NCBI RefSeq assembly: GCF_018502385.1
Contig: NZ_CP075523.1
Span: forward strand, 1,054,001 to 1,118,000
Reading direction: 5' to 3'
DNA from: Synechococcus sp. LA31
Lineage (GTDB): Bacteria; Cyanobacteriota; Cyanobacteriia; PCC-6307; Cyanobiaceae
Length of the DNA: 64,000 bases
Part shown: positions 10,020 to 19,869 of the stretch, piece after piece
Numbering within the stretch: position 1 is the stretch's first letter
How the letters are laid out: each line of letters opens with the position of its first letter
Translations under genes and position numbers: made by a program
Notes under the pieces: generated by a model
What the model saw: the letters and a program-made list of their open reading frames with translations, nothing else
Told to the model about the DNA's origin: nothing
The model's database searches: none

Positions 10020-11756
10020 ATGCTCGCACCTTCCTCGGCCGGCTTCCGGCGGCTGCTGCCGCTGCTGGTTCCCTACCGGTCTGCACTCCTGGCCGGCGGG
10101 GCGTGCATGCTCGTGTTTGTGGTCTGTTGGCCGCTTCTGGCCTGGCTGGCCGGTCAGCTCCTGCCGGCCATCGGCGCCGGTGATTTTGATCGGGTGCTGC
10201 AGGTCATCGGCCTGGCCCTGAGTGTGTTCATGCTGCAAAAACTGGCCCAGTTCGGCCAGGACACACTGCTGGCCGGCCCGGCCCTGCAGGTGAGCCAAGA
10301 GCTCAGGCGGCGGCTATTCGCCAGGTTGCAACGGCTGGATTTCGGCGTGCTGGAGAAACTCTCGGCCGGCGACCTCACCTATCGCCTCACCGAGGACGCC
10401 GACCGCGTCGGCGAGGTGATCTACAAAACAATCCAAGACACCACCCCCTCCGTTCTGCAGCTGGTGGTGGTGTTTGGCTACATGGTGTGGCTCGACTGGA
10501 AGCTGTCGCTGGGCACCCTGGTCCTCGCCCCGCTGGTGGCGGTGCTGGTGAGCGTGTTCGGCGCCAAGGTGATGGGGGCGGCCGAGAAAAGCCAGAAGCA
10601 GGTGAGTGAGCTGGCCGCCCTGCTCGGTGAAGCGATCGGCGGGCTGCCGCTGGTGCGCGCCTTTGCCGCCGAACCCTGGTTGCAGCAGCGCTTCGAAACG
10701 GAGATCGATCTGCACCGCCGCGCCCGTTACCGCACGCAGCGGCTGCTCGCTCTCCAATATCCGGTGGTGGGCTTTCTGGAAGCGGCCGGAATCCTGGCGG
10801 TGCTGCTGATGGGCGCGGCCCGCATCCAGAGCGGCGACCTCAACGGCCAGGGCTTCAGCAGCTATGTGGCGGCTCTGTTGATGCTGATCGATCCGATCAG
10901 CCACCTCACCACCAACTTCAACGAGTTTCAGCAGGGGCAGGCCTCACTGCGGCGCCTGCGGGAGATCGAGCAGCAAGCGATCGAGCCACCCGATAAGCCC
11001 CAGGCCCTAGCCCTCGATCACGTGGCCGGTGAACTCACCCTCGAGCAGGTGAGCTTCAGCTATGAGCCCGAGCAGCCGGTGCTGCGCAACCTCAGCCTGC
11101 GGGTGAAGCCCGGCCAGGTGGTGGCCTTGGTGGGCCCCTCCGGAGCTGGCAAAAGCACCCTGTTTTCGCTGCTGCTGCGCTTCAACACTGCCCAGAGCGG
11201 GCGGGTGCTGCTCGATGGGTGCGATCTGGCCGATCTCAAGGCCAGTGAACTGCGCAAAGCCGTGGCGCTGGTCCCTCAGCAGAGCGCTGTGTTCTCAGGC
11301 ACGGTGGCGGATGCGATTGCCTTCGGCCGGCCAGCCAGCCTCGAACAGATTCGCAGCGCCGCCCGCCTCGCCAACGCCGATGGCTTCATCGAGGCGATGC
11401 CTGGTGGCTACCAGGCCAGGGTGGAAGAGCGGGGCAGCAACTTCTCCGGTGGCCAGCTTCAACGCTTGGCGATTGCCCGAGCCGTGCTCGGGGATCCAGC
11501 CGTGCTGTTGCTGGATGAAGCCACCAGCGCCCTCGATGCCGAATCCGAGGAGGCCGTGCAGCGCGGACTGGATCAAGCCATGGCCGGACGCACCGTGCTG
11601 GTGATCGCCCACCGTCTCTCCACGGTGCAGGAGGCCGATTCGATCGTGGTCTTGGAACACGGCCAGATCGTGGACGAGGGCAATCACGATGTGCTGATCA
11701 GCCGACCCGGCCGCTACCGCGACCTCTGCGAGCGCCAGCTGATTCGCGGGGCGTGA
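10020..11756 (+). CDS. ABC half-transporter (MsbA/multidrug type, fused permease and ATPase)
   Basis: The protein is 578 aa with an N-terminal six-helix membrane domain (residues ~15-310) and a C-terminal ATPase. Walker A is GPSGAGKST, the Q-loop is in LVPQQSAVFSG, the signature is SGGQLQ, Walker B is VLLLDEATSALD, and the switch His is in VIAHRLSTV. All catalytic residues are intact. It probably works as a homodimer exporting a lipid or drug from the cytoplasmic membrane, but the substrate cannot be read from sequence. A small DUF6447-like gene follows after 22 nt. Confidence 0.92.
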   Translation: MLAPSSAGFRRLLPLLVPYRSALLAGGACMLVFVVCWPLLAWLAGQLLPAIGAGDFDRVLQVIGLALSVFMLQKLAQFGQDTLLAGPALQVSQELRRRLFARLQRLDFGVLEKLSAGDLTYRLTEDADRVGEVIYKTIQDTTPSVLQLVVVFGYMVWLDWKLSLGTLVLAPLVAVLVSVFGAKVMGAAEKSQKQVSELAALLGEAIGGLPLVRAFAAEPWLQQRFETEIDLHRRARYRTQRLLALQYPVVGFLEAAGILAVLLMGAARIQSGDLNGQGFSSYVAALLMLIDPISHLTTNFNEFQQGQASLRRLREIEQQAIEPPDKPQALALDHVAGELTLEQVSFSYEPEQPVLRNLSLRVKPGQVVALVGPSGAGKSTLFSLLLRFNTAQSGRVLLDGCDLADLKASELRKAVALVPQQSAVFSGTVADAIAFGRPASLEQIRSAARLANADGFIEAMPGGYQARVEERGSNFSGGQLQRLAIARAVLGDPAVLLLDEATSALDAESEEAVQRGLDQAMAGRTVLVIAHRLSTVQEADSIVVLEHGQIVDEGNHDVLISRPGRYRDLCERQLIRGA

Positions 11757-11778
11757 ACGCCGCCAGCGCGATCACTCC

Positions 11779-12042
11779 ATGCCCCATAAGCTGAACCCGA
11801 CCGACACCAGCCCAGTGACCGACTCCGCCGCCCAGCAGCCCCCCGTTCTCACCTTCGAGGGCAAGCGTTACGACCTCAACACCCTGCCCGATGACCTCAA
11901 GGAGCTGGTGCGCGGCATGCAGGTGGCTGACGCCCAGCTGCGCATGCACGAAGACACCCTGAAGGTTCTCGCGGTGGGCCGGCAGTCGATGGCCATGCAA
12001 CTCAACGAGCGGCTGAAAGGCGTCAGCCCGATAGCCGACTGA
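11779..12042 (+). CDS. DUF6447-like small protein
   Basis: This 87-aa protein has a disordered N-terminus (Pro/Thr/Ser-rich, to about residue 22). The conserved part begins with LTFEGKRYDLNTLPDDLKEL and continues through VADAQLRMHEDTLKVLAVGRQSMA. This resembles small proteins grouped as DUF6447. The function is unknown. It follows the ABC transporter on the same strand and probably shares its transcript. It ends 13 nt before the convergent cysK stop. Confidence 0.75.
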   Translation: MPHKLNPTDTSPVTDSAAQQPPVLTFEGKRYDLNTLPDDLKELVRGMQVADAQLRMHEDTLKVLAVGRQSMAMQLNERLKGVSPIAD

Positions 12043-12055
12043 GCCCGCGGTGGGG

Positions 12056-13036
12056 TCAGCCCACCGGCAGGCCCCGCTCATTGAAGATGCCCTCAAACAG
12101 CACCGAGCTGAGGTAGCGCTCGCCGGAATCGGGCAGCACCACCACGATCGTTTTACCGGCCTGCTCAGGTTCGCGGGCAATGCGCAGCGCAGCCGCCGCG
12201 GCAGCACCGCAACTGATGCCGGCCAAAATGCCTTCCTCGCGCGCCAGGCGGCGGGCCATCGCAACGGCCTCCTCGTCACTCACCTGCTCCACGCGATCCA
12301 CCATCGCCAGATCGAGGTTGCCGGGTACGAAGCCCGCTCCGATGCCTTGAATTTTGTGGGGGCCGGGCTGTAGCGGCTGCCCTGCCTTGGTCTGGCTGAT
12401 CACTGGGCTGTTGCAGGGCTCTACCGCCACGCTGAGCAGTGGCTGACCCAGGGTCGTTTTGATGTAGCGGCTCACACCGGTGATGGTGCCGCCGGTGCCC
12501 ACGCCCGACACGAGCACGTCGACAGCACCATCGGTGTCATCCCAGATCTCAGGGCCAGTGGTGTCGTGGTGGATCTGCGGGTTGGCAGGATTCACAAACT
12601 GCTGAAGCAGCACATAGCGATCGGGATCGCTGGCGGCGATGTCCTTGGCAAGGTTCACTGCGCCAGTCATCCCCAGGCGGCCTTCGGTGAGCTCCAGATG
12701 GGCGCCAAAGGCCGTGAGCAGCTTGCGCCGCTCCAAGCTCATCGTTTCCGGCATGGTGAGGGTGAGCCGGATGCCCTTACTGGCAGCCACAAACGCAAGG
12801 GCAATGCCGGTGTTACCGCTGGTGGGTTCAATCAGCTCCTTGCCGGGGCCGAGCAGCCCCTCGCGCTCGGCGGCCGCCACCATGGCAGCGCCAATGCGGC
12901 ACTTCACCGAATACGCCGGATTACGGCCCTCGATCTTGGCCAGCACCCGTGCCACGCAGCCCTCGCTGATGCGGTTGAGCTGGACCAGGGGTGTGCGGCC
13001 GATGGTGAGGCTGTTGTCGCTGAAGATCGCGGCCAT
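12056..13036 (-). CDS. cysK: Cysteine synthase A (O-acetylserine sulfhydrylase)
   Basis: This PLP enzyme makes cysteine from O-acetylserine and sulfide. The PLP lysine is in [14 protein letters not shown], the substrate loop is [12 protein letters not shown], and the phosphate-binding GTGGTITG motif and [12 protein letters not shown] are both present. Length is 325 aa from the ATG at 13036 (MAAIFSDNS), which fits the family. An upstream in-frame start at 13069 would add 11 unconserved residues. It has no cysE next to it. The sulfide:quinone oxidoreductase 7 kb away uses the same sulfide pool, but I see no regulatory link. Confidence 0.94.
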   Translation of the reverse strand: MAAIFSDNSLTIGRTPLVQLNRISEGCVARVLAKIEGRNPAYSVKCRIGAAMVAAAEREGLLGPGKELIEPTSGNTGIALAFVAASKGIRLTLTMPETMSLERRKLLTAFGAHLELTEGRLGMTGAVNLAKDIAASDPDRYVLLQQFVNPANPQIHHDTTGPEIWDDTDGAVDVLVSGVGTGGTITGVSRYIKTTLGQPLLSVAVEPCNSPVISQTKAGQPLQPGPHKIQGIGAGFVPGNLDLAMVDRVEQVSDEEAVAMARRLAREEGILAGISCGAAAAAALRIAREPEQAGKTIVVVLPDSGERYLSSVLFEGIFNERGLPVG

Positions 13037-13133
13037 CAGTCGGCAGTTGAACACAGACGATGCCCGCACCCTAAGTAGGGCTCAGGCATCTGGACACAAC
13101 CCATCTAACCTGTGGCGCTCACGCATCTCCCCG

Positions 13134-13634
13134 GTGAATCCCACAACCCTGCGCCGCCTGACAGCCGTGCTGCTGTTTCTTGCAGCCGCTGCCTCGATTG
13201 CGTTGCCGTTTCTCTCTGCCACAGCCCTCACCCTCAGCATCGGTGTGATCGCAGCCGTGGCGGGTGTGACCCAGCTACTGCGGATCGGCCAGGCGGAAGG
13301 CACCAAGGGCAAGATCTTCCGTGGCCTCTCCGGACTGTTCTATTTGGTGGCAGGAATCTGGGTGGTGGCCTACCCGATCGAAAGCGAAATCAGCCTCACC
13401 TTGTTTGTGGGCCTGCTGCTGATTTTCGAGGGGGTGATGGAACTGGCGGCAGCTGCTGCCAATCAAGGCGAGGCCCGCGGGCTGGTGCTGATCGATGGTG
13501 TTGTCACCGCCATCCTGGGCGGCCTGCTGGTGGCCGAATGGCCCAGCGACAGCCTCTGGGCCGTTGGAACCCTGTTCGGCATTTCGCTGTTCTTCAGCGG
13601 CTTCCGCCTGCTCAGCACCCCTGCTGAGAGCTGA
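13134..13634 (+). CDS. HdeD/DUF308-family membrane protein
   Basis: The protein is 166 aa with six predicted hydrophobic helices in three pairs, the usual HdeD layout. Landmarks are LRRLTAVLLFLAAAAS, LLRIGQAEGTKGK and LFVGLLLIFEGVMEL. HdeD in enterobacteria is an acid-stress membrane protein; for the cyanobacterial members the role is unknown. The reading frame is open far upstream through the antisense of cysK. I chose the GTG at 13134 because it starts just before the first helix and lies outside cysK. Confidence 0.8.
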   Translation: MNPTTLRRLTAVLLFLAAAASIALPFLSATALTLSIGVIAAVAGVTQLLRIGQAEGTKGKIFRGLSGLFYLVAGIWVVAYPIESEISLTLFVGLLLIFEGVMELAAAAANQGEARGLVLIDGVVTAILGGLLVAEWPSDSLWAVGTLFGISLFFSGFRLLSTPAES

Positions 13635-13648
13635 CCGCCTGCTTGAGC

Positions 13649-13900
13649 TCACTGCAGCTTCACCACATCCACCGGCTGGCCGAACACTTCAGCGATATCG
13701 CGGGCTGCGGCAACGGCCCGCTCATGGGTGTGAAACACCCAGGCTCTGCAGGGATCGGCCACCGGTTCAATCAAATCGTTCAAGGGCGTAATGCCCAAAA
13801 ACAAGGCATCCCTCGTGGCCCGCAGCGCATAACGCTCCGGTTGCGCACCTTCGCCTCTACCGCTGGGATCAATCCAAGGACGCCAAAAATTGATAGCCAT
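13649..13900 (-). CDS. Conserved small protein of picocyanobacteria
   Basis: The protein is 83 aa, soluble and mixed in composition. It begins MAINFWRPWIDPSGRG and ends in DIAEVFGQPVDVVKLQ. I recognise it as a type of protein common in Synechococcus but know no function. The ATG at 13900 is chosen because residues further upstream are low-complexity and run into the promoter region of the FAD monooxygenase. It is convergent with the HdeD gene, with 14 nt between stops. Confidence 0.65.
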   Translation of the reverse strand: MAINFWRPWIDPSGRGEGAQPERYALRATRDALFLGITPLNDLIEPVADPCRAWVFHTHERAVAAARDIAEVFGQPVDVVKLQ

Positions 13901-13960
13901 CTCGGCAGCATGAGAGCGACCCCCACGCTTTAGCCACGGCAAGACACAACCCCCAACAAG

Positions 13961-15205
13961 ATGATGAGGTCCGCTGGCTTGCCCATGCCTCGCTTCGTTG
14001 TGGTGGGAGCTGGGCCCGCCGGCCTCGCTGTTGCTCTGCAGTTGGCGCAAGCGGGGCAGTCCGTCACCCTGATCGAGGCCAGCACTCGCTTCAGCCGGCA
14101 GTTCAGGGGCGATGCGCTGATGCCCTGCGGGCTGGAGGCCCTAGCCCACCTTGGCCTGGCTGAGCTGCACCGCCAGCTTCCGCACCGAACACTGCAAGGG
14201 TGGAGCGTTTGGGTGGAAGGGCGCCGCCTGTTTCAGGTGCGCGAACCGATGGGCACGCTTCAGCCCTGCACGCTGGTGGCCCAAGAGCACCTGTTGGAGC
14301 ATCTTCTGGCGCTCGCTCGCGACCAATCCACCCTGGAATGGCTACCGGGCCAAGCCGTGCAGGGGTTGCTCTACAGCGATCAGCGCATCTGCGGTGTGAC
14401 CTTGGCCAATGGCCGGCAGCAGCCGGCTGACCTGGTGATCGGCTGCGACGGCCGCCAATCACTGCTGCGCCGGCAGGCTGGACTCACCCTGCACACCAAC
14501 GGGCAAGGGCTCGAGCTGCTTTGGTTTGAGCTTCCCGGCCCTCTACCAGCAGACCTCGATGGCGGTTTCACCACCTGGCTAGCGCAGGGCAAGATCGGCA
14601 GCGCCTGCATCAGTGCCAGCGGACACCTCCAGCTGGCTTGGTTACTCGAGCCCGGCGCATCCATGCCGCAACTCACCAGCAGGCAATGGGCCGAACAGCT
14701 GGCCGCGCACTTGCCGCCAACCTTCGCTGCAGTGGTGCGTGGGCGCGCCGAGCAGCTGAGTGCTCCACGGCGCGTGTCAGTTCAGGTGGGGCTGAGCTCC
14801 TCCTGGCAGCGGCCAGGTCTGCTGCTACTCGGGGATGCGGCCCATCCGATGAGTCCGGTGCGAGCGCAGGGGATCAACATGGCGCTGCGCGACAGCGTTG
14901 TAGCCGCCCACTGGCTGAGCCAGGCCCACAACGCGCGTGAACTTGATAGGGCAGCCACGCGGGTGGAGCAGCTGCGGTTGCCGGAAATCAAACGGATGCA
15001 GACGCTCCAAAGCACCGAAGCGAGCCAAGGTCACCGGCTCAGCCAGTTCGCCGCGGCCCGTTGGATCCTGGCTGGACTCTCGCCACTGATAGGCCCGATG
15101 GCCGGGGCAATCTGGCGTGCTCGGCAGGGGCCACTGCGGCAGGGGTTGGCGGGTGCCCTGCCAGCAGCAAACCTGGCGCCTCAACGCACGAACAGCATCT
15201 CCTGA
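13961..15205 (+). CDS. FAD-dependent monooxygenase (UbiH/PHBH type)
   Basis: The protein is a 414-aa flavoprotein hydroxylase. The N-terminal FAD dinucleotide motif is [20 protein letters not shown], the mid motif is [13 protein letters not shown] (DG motif, binding both FAD and NAD(P)H), and the second FAD motif is [20 protein letters not shown]. These are diagnostic of class A aromatic or quinone hydroxylases. The substrate is unknown; related cyanobacterial enzymes act on quinones, aromatics or halogenated compounds. The start could instead be the ATG at 13985, directly before PRFVVVGAG. The last 25 nt overlap the 3' end of glnN on the other strand. Confidence 0.85.
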   Translation: MMRSAGLPMPRFVVVGAGPAGLAVALQLAQAGQSVTLIEASTRFSRQFRGDALMPCGLEALAHLGLAELHRQLPHRTLQGWSVWVEGRRLFQVREPMGTLQPCTLVAQEHLLEHLLALARDQSTLEWLPGQAVQGLLYSDQRICGVTLANGRQQPADLVIGCDGRQSLLRRQAGLTLHTNGQGLELLWFELPGPLPADLDGGFTTWLAQGKIGSACISASGHLQLAWLLEPGASMPQLTSRQWAEQLAAHLPPTFAAVVRGRAEQLSAPRRVSVQVGLSSSWQRPGLLLLGDAAHPMSPVRAQGINMALRDSVVAAHWLSQAHNARELDRAATRVEQLRLPEIKRMQTLQSTEASQGHRLSQFAAARWILAGLSPLIGPMAGAIWRARQGPLRQGLAGALPAANLAPQRTNSIS

Positions 15206-17349
15206 TAGGTGGGCAGCGGCCAAGCGGCGTCATCCACCAGGGCCTCGAGCCCATCCACGGCTTCGCGCAGTTCGCCCATACGCACCATCAGCTGATCAGC
15301 GCAATGGCGCATGTGGGCCTCGGCTCCGTGGGGAGCCGCAGCCATGGCCGCTTCCAAGCTGCCGGCGCGATCCAGCAACTGTTGATTGAGAGCTGCGATC
15401 TGTTGGGCCACAGCCTTGGAGGGGCTGAGACCAATGGCCTCTTGCTCCTGCAGGGAACCGGCCAGTTCGCCCAAATAGGCGCTCACCGCGGGGTAGATCA
15501 CCGTGCGGGCCAAGCGCAGCGACAAACGAGCCTCCACCTCAATGGCCAGGATGTATTGCTCGGAATACACCTCAAAACGGCTCTCGAGCTCCACAGGGCT
15601 GAGCACGTTCTGCCGCTGGAACAGATCGCGAATCGCCTCGCGCTTGAGCACAGGCAGTGCATCAGCACTGGTGCGCAGGTTCTCGAGGCCGCGCTCTTTC
15701 ACGGCCAGTTCATGCCACTGCGAGGAGTAACCATCGCCGCCGAAAATCACAGCGCCGTTCTCCTGGGTGATCCGCTGCAGCGCCGCGAAGCTGGCCTGTT
15801 CGATCGTTTCACCCTTGGCTAGGCGGCTTTCCAGCTGGTCAGCGATCCACCCGAGCGAATCCGCCAGCACGGTGTTCAGCACCACCAGCGGACCGGCCAC
15901 CGATTGGCCAGAGCCCACAGCGCGGAACTCGAAGCGATTACCGGTGAACGCAAAGGGTGAGGTGCGATTGCGATCGCCAGCATCCTTGGGGAACTCCGGC
16001 AGGCTGTCGACCCCGAGTTGCATCACACCGCCACTGGTGGAGCTCTTCAGCTGGCCCGCCTTGATCTGGTTGAACACGTCCTCAAGCTGGCTGCCGAGGT
16101 AGACGGAGATGATCGCTGGGGGGGCCTCGTTGGCACCGAGGCGATGGTCATTACTAGCGGTGGCGATGGCCGCACGCATGAGCGGGCCGTATTGATGAAC
16201 GCCACGGATCACAGCGCCGCAGAACAGCAGGAATTGCATGTTCTCGTGGGGGGTCTTGCCGGGATCGAGCAAGTTGCCCTGGGTGCTGTTGCCGATCGAC
16301 CAGTTCACATGCTTACCGCTGCCGTTCACGCCGGCGAAGGGCTTCTCATGCAGCAAGCAGGTGAAGCCGTGGCGCTTCGCGGTGCTCTTGAGCACCGTCA
16401 TGATCAGTTGCTGGTGATCGGTGGCCACGTTGGCGGCTTCATGCACCGGCGCGATCTCGAACTGACCTGGAGCAACTTCGTTGTGGCGGGTCTTGGCGGG
16501 CACACCCAGGCGGTAGAGCTGATCCTCCACGTCTTGCATGAACACCTGCACCCGCTCGGGGATGGCGCCGAAGTAGTGGTCATCGAACTGCTGCCCCTTG
16601 GCTGGCGGTGCACCAAACAGGCTGCGGCCGGAGAGCTGCAGGTCGGGGCGGAGCGCCATGAAGGCGTTGTCCACCAGGAAATACTCCTGCTCGGCGCCGC
16701 AGCTGGAGTTGATCGGAGCAACCTCCTTCTCCCCCAACAGCTTGAGCACGCGGCGCGCCTGGGCGTTCACGGCAGCGTTGGAGCGCAGCAGGGGGGTTTT
16801 CTTATCGAGGGCCTCGCCGGTCCACGACACAAACACCGTGGGGATGCACAGGGTGACGCCATTGGGGGTGCGCATCAGCCAGGCAGGGCTGGTCACATCC
16901 CAGGCCGTGTAGCCACGGGCCTCAAAGGTGGAGCGCAGACCACCATTGGGGAAGGATGAGCCATCGGGCTCGCCCTGCACCAGCAGCTTGCCGGTGAATT
17001 CGGTAATGGCACGACCGTCGCCCTTCGGCACGATGAAGCCGTCGTGCTTCTCAGCGCTGAGGTTGGTGAGCGGATAGAAAACGTGGGCGTAGTAGAGCGC
17101 TCCGCGGCTGGTGGCCCAGTCCTTCATGGCACTGGCCACGGCATCCGCCACGGTGGGATCCAGGCGTCCGCCCTCGCGGATCGTGGCCTGAATCGATTTG
17201 AACACCGAGCGAGGCAGCGCCTCTTTCATCCGATCCAGCGTGAACACATCGCTGGCCCAGATGTCCTGCAGGGCAGATGGGGCCTGAACCGCTGCGGGCT
17301 TGCGCCGCTGGATGGTCTGCAGGGCTGCGAAACGCTCGGCGCTAGGCAT
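15181..17349 (-). CDS. glnN: Glutamine synthetase type III
   Basis: GSIII makes glutamine from glutamate, ammonium and ATP. The length (722 aa) and the diagnostic blocks are those of the large type III enzyme, not the ~470-aa Gln[15 protein letters not shown] (metal-binding Glu), [27 protein letters not shown] and the late [16 protein letters not shown]. In cyanobacteria that have both enzymes, glnN is induced under nitrogen starvation by NtcA. A perfect NtcA site lies 48 nt upstream of the ATG. The gene ends in a 25-nt convergent overlap with the FAD monooxygenase. Confidence 0.95.
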   Translation of the reverse strand: MPSAERFAALQTIQRRKPAAVQAPSALQDIWASDVFTLDRMKEALPRSVFKSIQATIREGGRLDPTVADAVASAMKDWATSRGALYYAHVFYPLTNLSAEKHDGFIVPKGDGRAITEFTGKLLVQGEPDGSSFPNGGLRSTFEARGYTAWDVTSPAWLMRTPNGVTLCIPTVFVSWTGEALDKKTPLLRSNAAVNAQARRVLKLLGEKEVAPINSSCGAEQEYFLVDNAFMALRPDLQLSGRSLFGAPPAKGQQFDDHYFGAIPERVQVFMQDVEDQLYRLGVPAKTRHNEVAPGQFEIAPVHEAANVATDHQQLIMTVLKSTAKRHGFTCLLHEKPFAGVNGSGKHVNWSIGNSTQGNLLDPGKTPHENMQFLLFCGAVIRGVHQYGPLMRAAIATASNDHRLGANEAPPAIISVYLGSQLEDVFNQIKAGQLKSSTSGGVMQLGVDSLPEFPKDAGDRNRTSPFAFTGNRFEFRAVGSGQSVAGPLVVLNTVLADSLGWIADQLESRLAKGETIEQASFAALQRITQENGAVIFGGDGYSSQWHELAVKERGLENLRTSADALPVLKREAIRDLFQRQNVLSPVELESRFEVYSEQYILAIEVEARLSLRLARTVIYPAVSAYLGELAGSLQEQEAIGLSPSKAVAQQIAALNQQLLDRAGSLEAAMAAAPHGAEAHMRHCADQLMVRMGELREAVDGLEALVDDAAWPLPTYQEMLFVR

Positions 17350-17397
17350 GGCCAGTGTGTATCAATTCAAACCATGCAAGGCGCGCACGGCAGGTTT

Positions 17398-17419
17398 ATT
17401 GGTATCAGGTGATACCAAT
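17398..17419 (-). promoter_or_regulatory. NtcA-binding site of glnN
   Basis: GTA-N8-TAC occurs at 17402-17415, inside a perfect inverted repeat with 9-nt arms (ATTGGTATC and GATACCAAT) and a 4-nt spacer. This is the known NtcA consensus. It lies 48 nt before the glnN ATG, which leaves room for an NtcA-activated class II promoter, although I see only a weak -10 (CATGGT). Confidence 0.88.
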
Positions 17420-17441
17420 CTGAGATCTACTCCTGGCCTGC

Positions 17442-17849
17442 TCAGCGGCCTCGCCCCAGCCACCAGGGCCGCGGTAGGCACCAGTAGATCAACAGCAGCA
17501 GCTCCACCACCACCAGAACCCCAAGGGCCGATGCCGTCAGCGGACGCGCGAAGGGCACCAACACCAGCCACACCACGCCATAGCTCAGGGTGACGGCTAG
17601 GGACAACCCCAGCGCCACGATCGCCACCACGCGGCCCCAGCGCCGACGTTTCACCAGGGCAGCGCAAGCCACCACGCCGAGAACGAGGGCGGGCAAGATC
17701 GCGCTGGTGCCCACGGCCCAGTTAGCAGCCGCCATGGAGCCGCCGCTGGTGACCAGCTGCACCAGCCAAGGCAAGCCGGCGGCATTGAGCAGTAAACCTG
17801 CCCAGGCCAACCCTCGATCAAGACTTTCGTTCGCCCGCATCGATCGCAT
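17442..17849 (-). CDS. Hypothetical membrane protein
   Basis: The protein is 135 aa with about four hydrophobic helices and a basic turn (VKRRRWGR) between the second and third. There is no recognisable family motif. I chose the ATG at 17849 because it overlaps the stop of the upstream gene as TAATG, typical of coupled translation. An ATG at 17861 is also in frame. It lies between glnN and the upstream small gene on the same strand. Confidence 0.6.
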   Translation of the reverse strand: MRSMRANESLDRGLAWAGLLLNAAGLPWLVQLVTSGGSMAAANWAVGTSAILPALVLGVVACAALVKRRRWGRVVAIVALGLSLAVTLSYGVVWLVLVPFARPLTASALGVLVVVELLLLIYWCLPRPWWLGRGR

Positions 17850-18127
17850 TAAGAACGCCATGCCATGAAACCCGCATGACGCAGCGTGCGCCAGCAACCA
17901 CTGGGTGTACTCATCTCCACACCCACCTGGAGGGCCAGCTGCCGCTCCCGCTCCCGCTGATCAGCGCGGAGATCCACCAGCCCCTGCTGCTCCAGCCAAG
18001 CCATCGCGGCCTCAAGGGCTAGCTCAAGGCTCTCAAAACACTCATCCAGCACTGGATGGGGCAGACCCTGCCTGTCTGTGAGGCGGTACTGCCGCGTGGA
18101 GATTGCCGGCCGAGGGGCGTATGCCAT
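17849..18127 (-). CDS. Conserved small soluble protein
   Basis: The protein is 92 aa. It begins MAYAPRPAISTRQYRLTDRQG and has an acidic central helix (ECFESLELALEAAMAWLEQQG). I recognise the type from other picocyanobacteria, but no function is known to me. The stop overlaps the start of the downstream membrane protein by one base, so the two are probably one operon. Confidence 0.65.
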   Translation of the reverse strand: MAYAPRPAISTRQYRLTDRQGLPHPVLDECFESLELALEAAMAWLEQQGLVDLRADQRERERQLALQVGVEMSTPSGCWRTLRHAGFMAWRS

Positions 18128-18199
18128 CGAACAAGCCTGATCGGATCAGCCGCTAGCGCGGGTGCCCGGGAGCACATCAACCGGTGACCTGCGGCGGCC

Positions 18200-18967
18200 T
18201 CAATGCAGCGCAAACAGCAGCAGGTCAGCCCCGCCGGCTGTGGCCCTTAGGGGGGTACGAGCGGCATCGCCAGCGGTGCGCGTTGGCGACCAGCCGAGTC
18301 CATCTCCGCGTTGGAGCAACCAGGGCTGCTCGAGCGCTCCATCAATCATCTGCAACCAGGCCAAACCCGAGAGATCTGGCAGCTCCACACTCTCGCCAGC
18401 CAGAAGCTGCGTCCGCCACAGACGCACCGGACGCTGAATGGCCAGGGCACCGGCGTGGCGTTGGGGATCCAACAGTGGCGTCCAGCCCCGTTGCAGCGGG
18501 AAAGGTTTCTGCTCATAGGCCGGTGAGATGCCCGGCGCACTTGGCTCTATCCAGATCTGCAAGAGCCGGCAGGGCTGATCCGAACCATTGATCTCGCTGT
18601 GCACCACGCCAGTGCCAGCGCTCATCCGCTGCACCTCGCCAGCCCGCAACACCTCGGCATGGCCCATCGAATCGCGGTGATGCAACTCGCCCTGCACCAT
18701 CACCGTGACGATCTCCATGTCGCGGTGGGGGTGCATGCCAAACCCCTGGCCAGCCGCGATCGTGTCGTCGTTGATCACCCGCAACGGCCCGAAGCCCATC
18801 CAGGCCGGGTCGTAGTGCGACGAGAAGGAGAAGCTATGCCAGCTATCAAGCCAATCGAGCTGGCTGTGGAAGCGTTGTGCCGCCAGGCGCAGCACGAGTG
18901 CATCAACAGCCAGGGCTTGAGCTAGGTCGCGGTGGCTGGCGGGAATGGCGGCGGTGGTGGGGGTCAT
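18200..18967 (-). CDS. Pirin-family bicupin protein
   Basis: The protein is 255 aa. The N-terminal cupin carries the pirin signature: HSFSFSSHYDPAWMGFGPLRVINDD, then FGMHPHRDMEIVTVMVQGELHHRDSMGH, with metal-binding His residues, and MSAGTGVVHSE. Some pirins have quercetinase activity or act in stress responses; the role in this organism is unknown. The ATG at 18967 is clear. The next gene on the strand, the FMN reductase, ends 15 nt upstream, so they likely form an operon. Confidence 0.9.
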   Translation of the reverse strand: MTPTTAAIPASHRDLAQALAVDALVLRLAAQRFHSQLDWLDSWHSFSFSSHYDPAWMGFGPLRVINDDTIAAGQGFGMHPHRDMEIVTVMVQGELHHRDSMGHAEVLRAGEVQRMSAGTGVVHSEINGSDQPCRLLQIWIEPSAPGISPAYEQKPFPLQRGWTPLLDPQRHAGALAIQRPVRLWRTQLLAGESVELPDLSGLAWLQMIDGALEQPWLLQRGDGLGWSPTRTAGDAARTPLRATAGGADLLLFALH

Positions 18968-18982
18968 GGCGGATCAATCGAC

Positions 18983-19510
18983 TCAGGACTGGAGAGGTTG
19001 AAGCTGGATGAGGCGACGAATCAGATCGGCAATGGAGTCGTCTTTGGCGGCATTGCTGCTGTTACTCACCAACTGACGGCCGACGACGTGGGCGCCGAGA
19101 TGGGCCAGCTGGAGGCGCAAGGCGGCCATCAAAGTGTGGCCACCGCCGCCGGAATGGGTGGCGATAGCCACGGGGCGCTCGTTAAACAGCGCACGAAAAT
19201 CATCGCCCTGCACCGACAACCAGGCGATGGCACTGGTCAGCACCGGCGGAATCGACCCGTTGTATTCCGGCGCGCAGATCACCCATCGGGGTGCTGCCAT
19301 CAGCGTTTGCTGGAGACCCGCAAGTGCAGGCGGCGTTCCAGCAGCAAGAGCCCGTGGCGTGAACAGCGGCAGTTCAACCAACGTGAGATCAAGCACCTCC
19401 ACACTGAGGTTCTGGGCCTGTGCCAGAGCTGCAAAACGCTCAGACAGCTTGAGGTTCTCACCGTTGCTGCAGGCGATCACCAACAGATCTGGGGAAGGGG
19501 GTGTCGTCAC
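18983..19510 (-). CDS. NADPH-dependent FMN reductase-like flavoprotein
   Basis: This flavodoxin-like fold begins LLVIACSNGENLKLSERFAAL and carries the APEYNGSIPPVLTSAIAWLS motif that defines NADPH-dependent FMN/azo reductases. Length is 175 aa from the GTG at 19510. The frame is open up to 19663, but that stretch is low-complexity and has no homology that I can see. GGAG lies 12 nt before this GTG, a slightly long spacing. The likely role is cytoplasmic reduction of flavin or quinone, perhaps as an oxidative-stress response together with the neighbouring pirin. Confidence 0.8.
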   Translation of the reverse strand: MTTPPSPDLLVIACSNGENLKLSERFAALAQAQNLSVEVLDLTLVELPLFTPRALAAGTPPALAGLQQTLMAAPRWVICAPEYNGSIPPVLTSAIAWLSVQGDDFRALFNERPVAIATHSGGGGHTLMAALRLQLAHLGAHVVGRQLVSNSSNAAKDDSIADLIRRLIQLQPLQS

Positions 19511-19778
19511 AGTTGTGCTCAGCTCCAGAACGGCCACCAAGGGCGCTTCAACCTCCCCAGCTTGGCGTGGCTGCCGCTCGGGGGATCGTGCGCTTGGGTT
19601 GCTGCAGTTTGCTTCAAGCTCATCACAAGAACGCTCGTCAACCTGCGGCGTTGACCAAGACACAAAGCCTGAGTGGGGGGCACGCCGCGGGTTGATCAGC
19701 CCTACCAGCCTGAGGCGATCAGCGAACTGGGTAGACGCTTATCCAATCGCTGGATCATCCAATGACTCTCTTCTGATC

Positions 19779-19818
19779 TGTCCAACTGCGGATATCCATG
19801 GATATCCGCAGTTGGACA
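19779..19818. repeat. 40-bp perfect palindrome in a 359-base gene-free stretch
   Basis: The left arm TGTCCAACTGCGGATATCCA is followed directly by its exact reverse complement (the last bases around the centre are CCATGG). It lies in the gene-free stretch 19511-19869, 51 nt after the sqr stop and upstream of the FMN reductase. There is no T-run on either side, so it does not look like a standard terminator. I see nothing else in this stretch except an open frame with no recognisable content. Confidence 0.9.
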
Positions 19819-19869
19819 ATCTCGCCGCAGCACCTGCCATCCACCCTGCGGAGAGCCGCAGACATCTGA

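Noticed and set aside
16018-16959. A 313-aa open frame antisense to glnN
   Set aside because: Shadow of the glutamine synthetase gene, no family motif.
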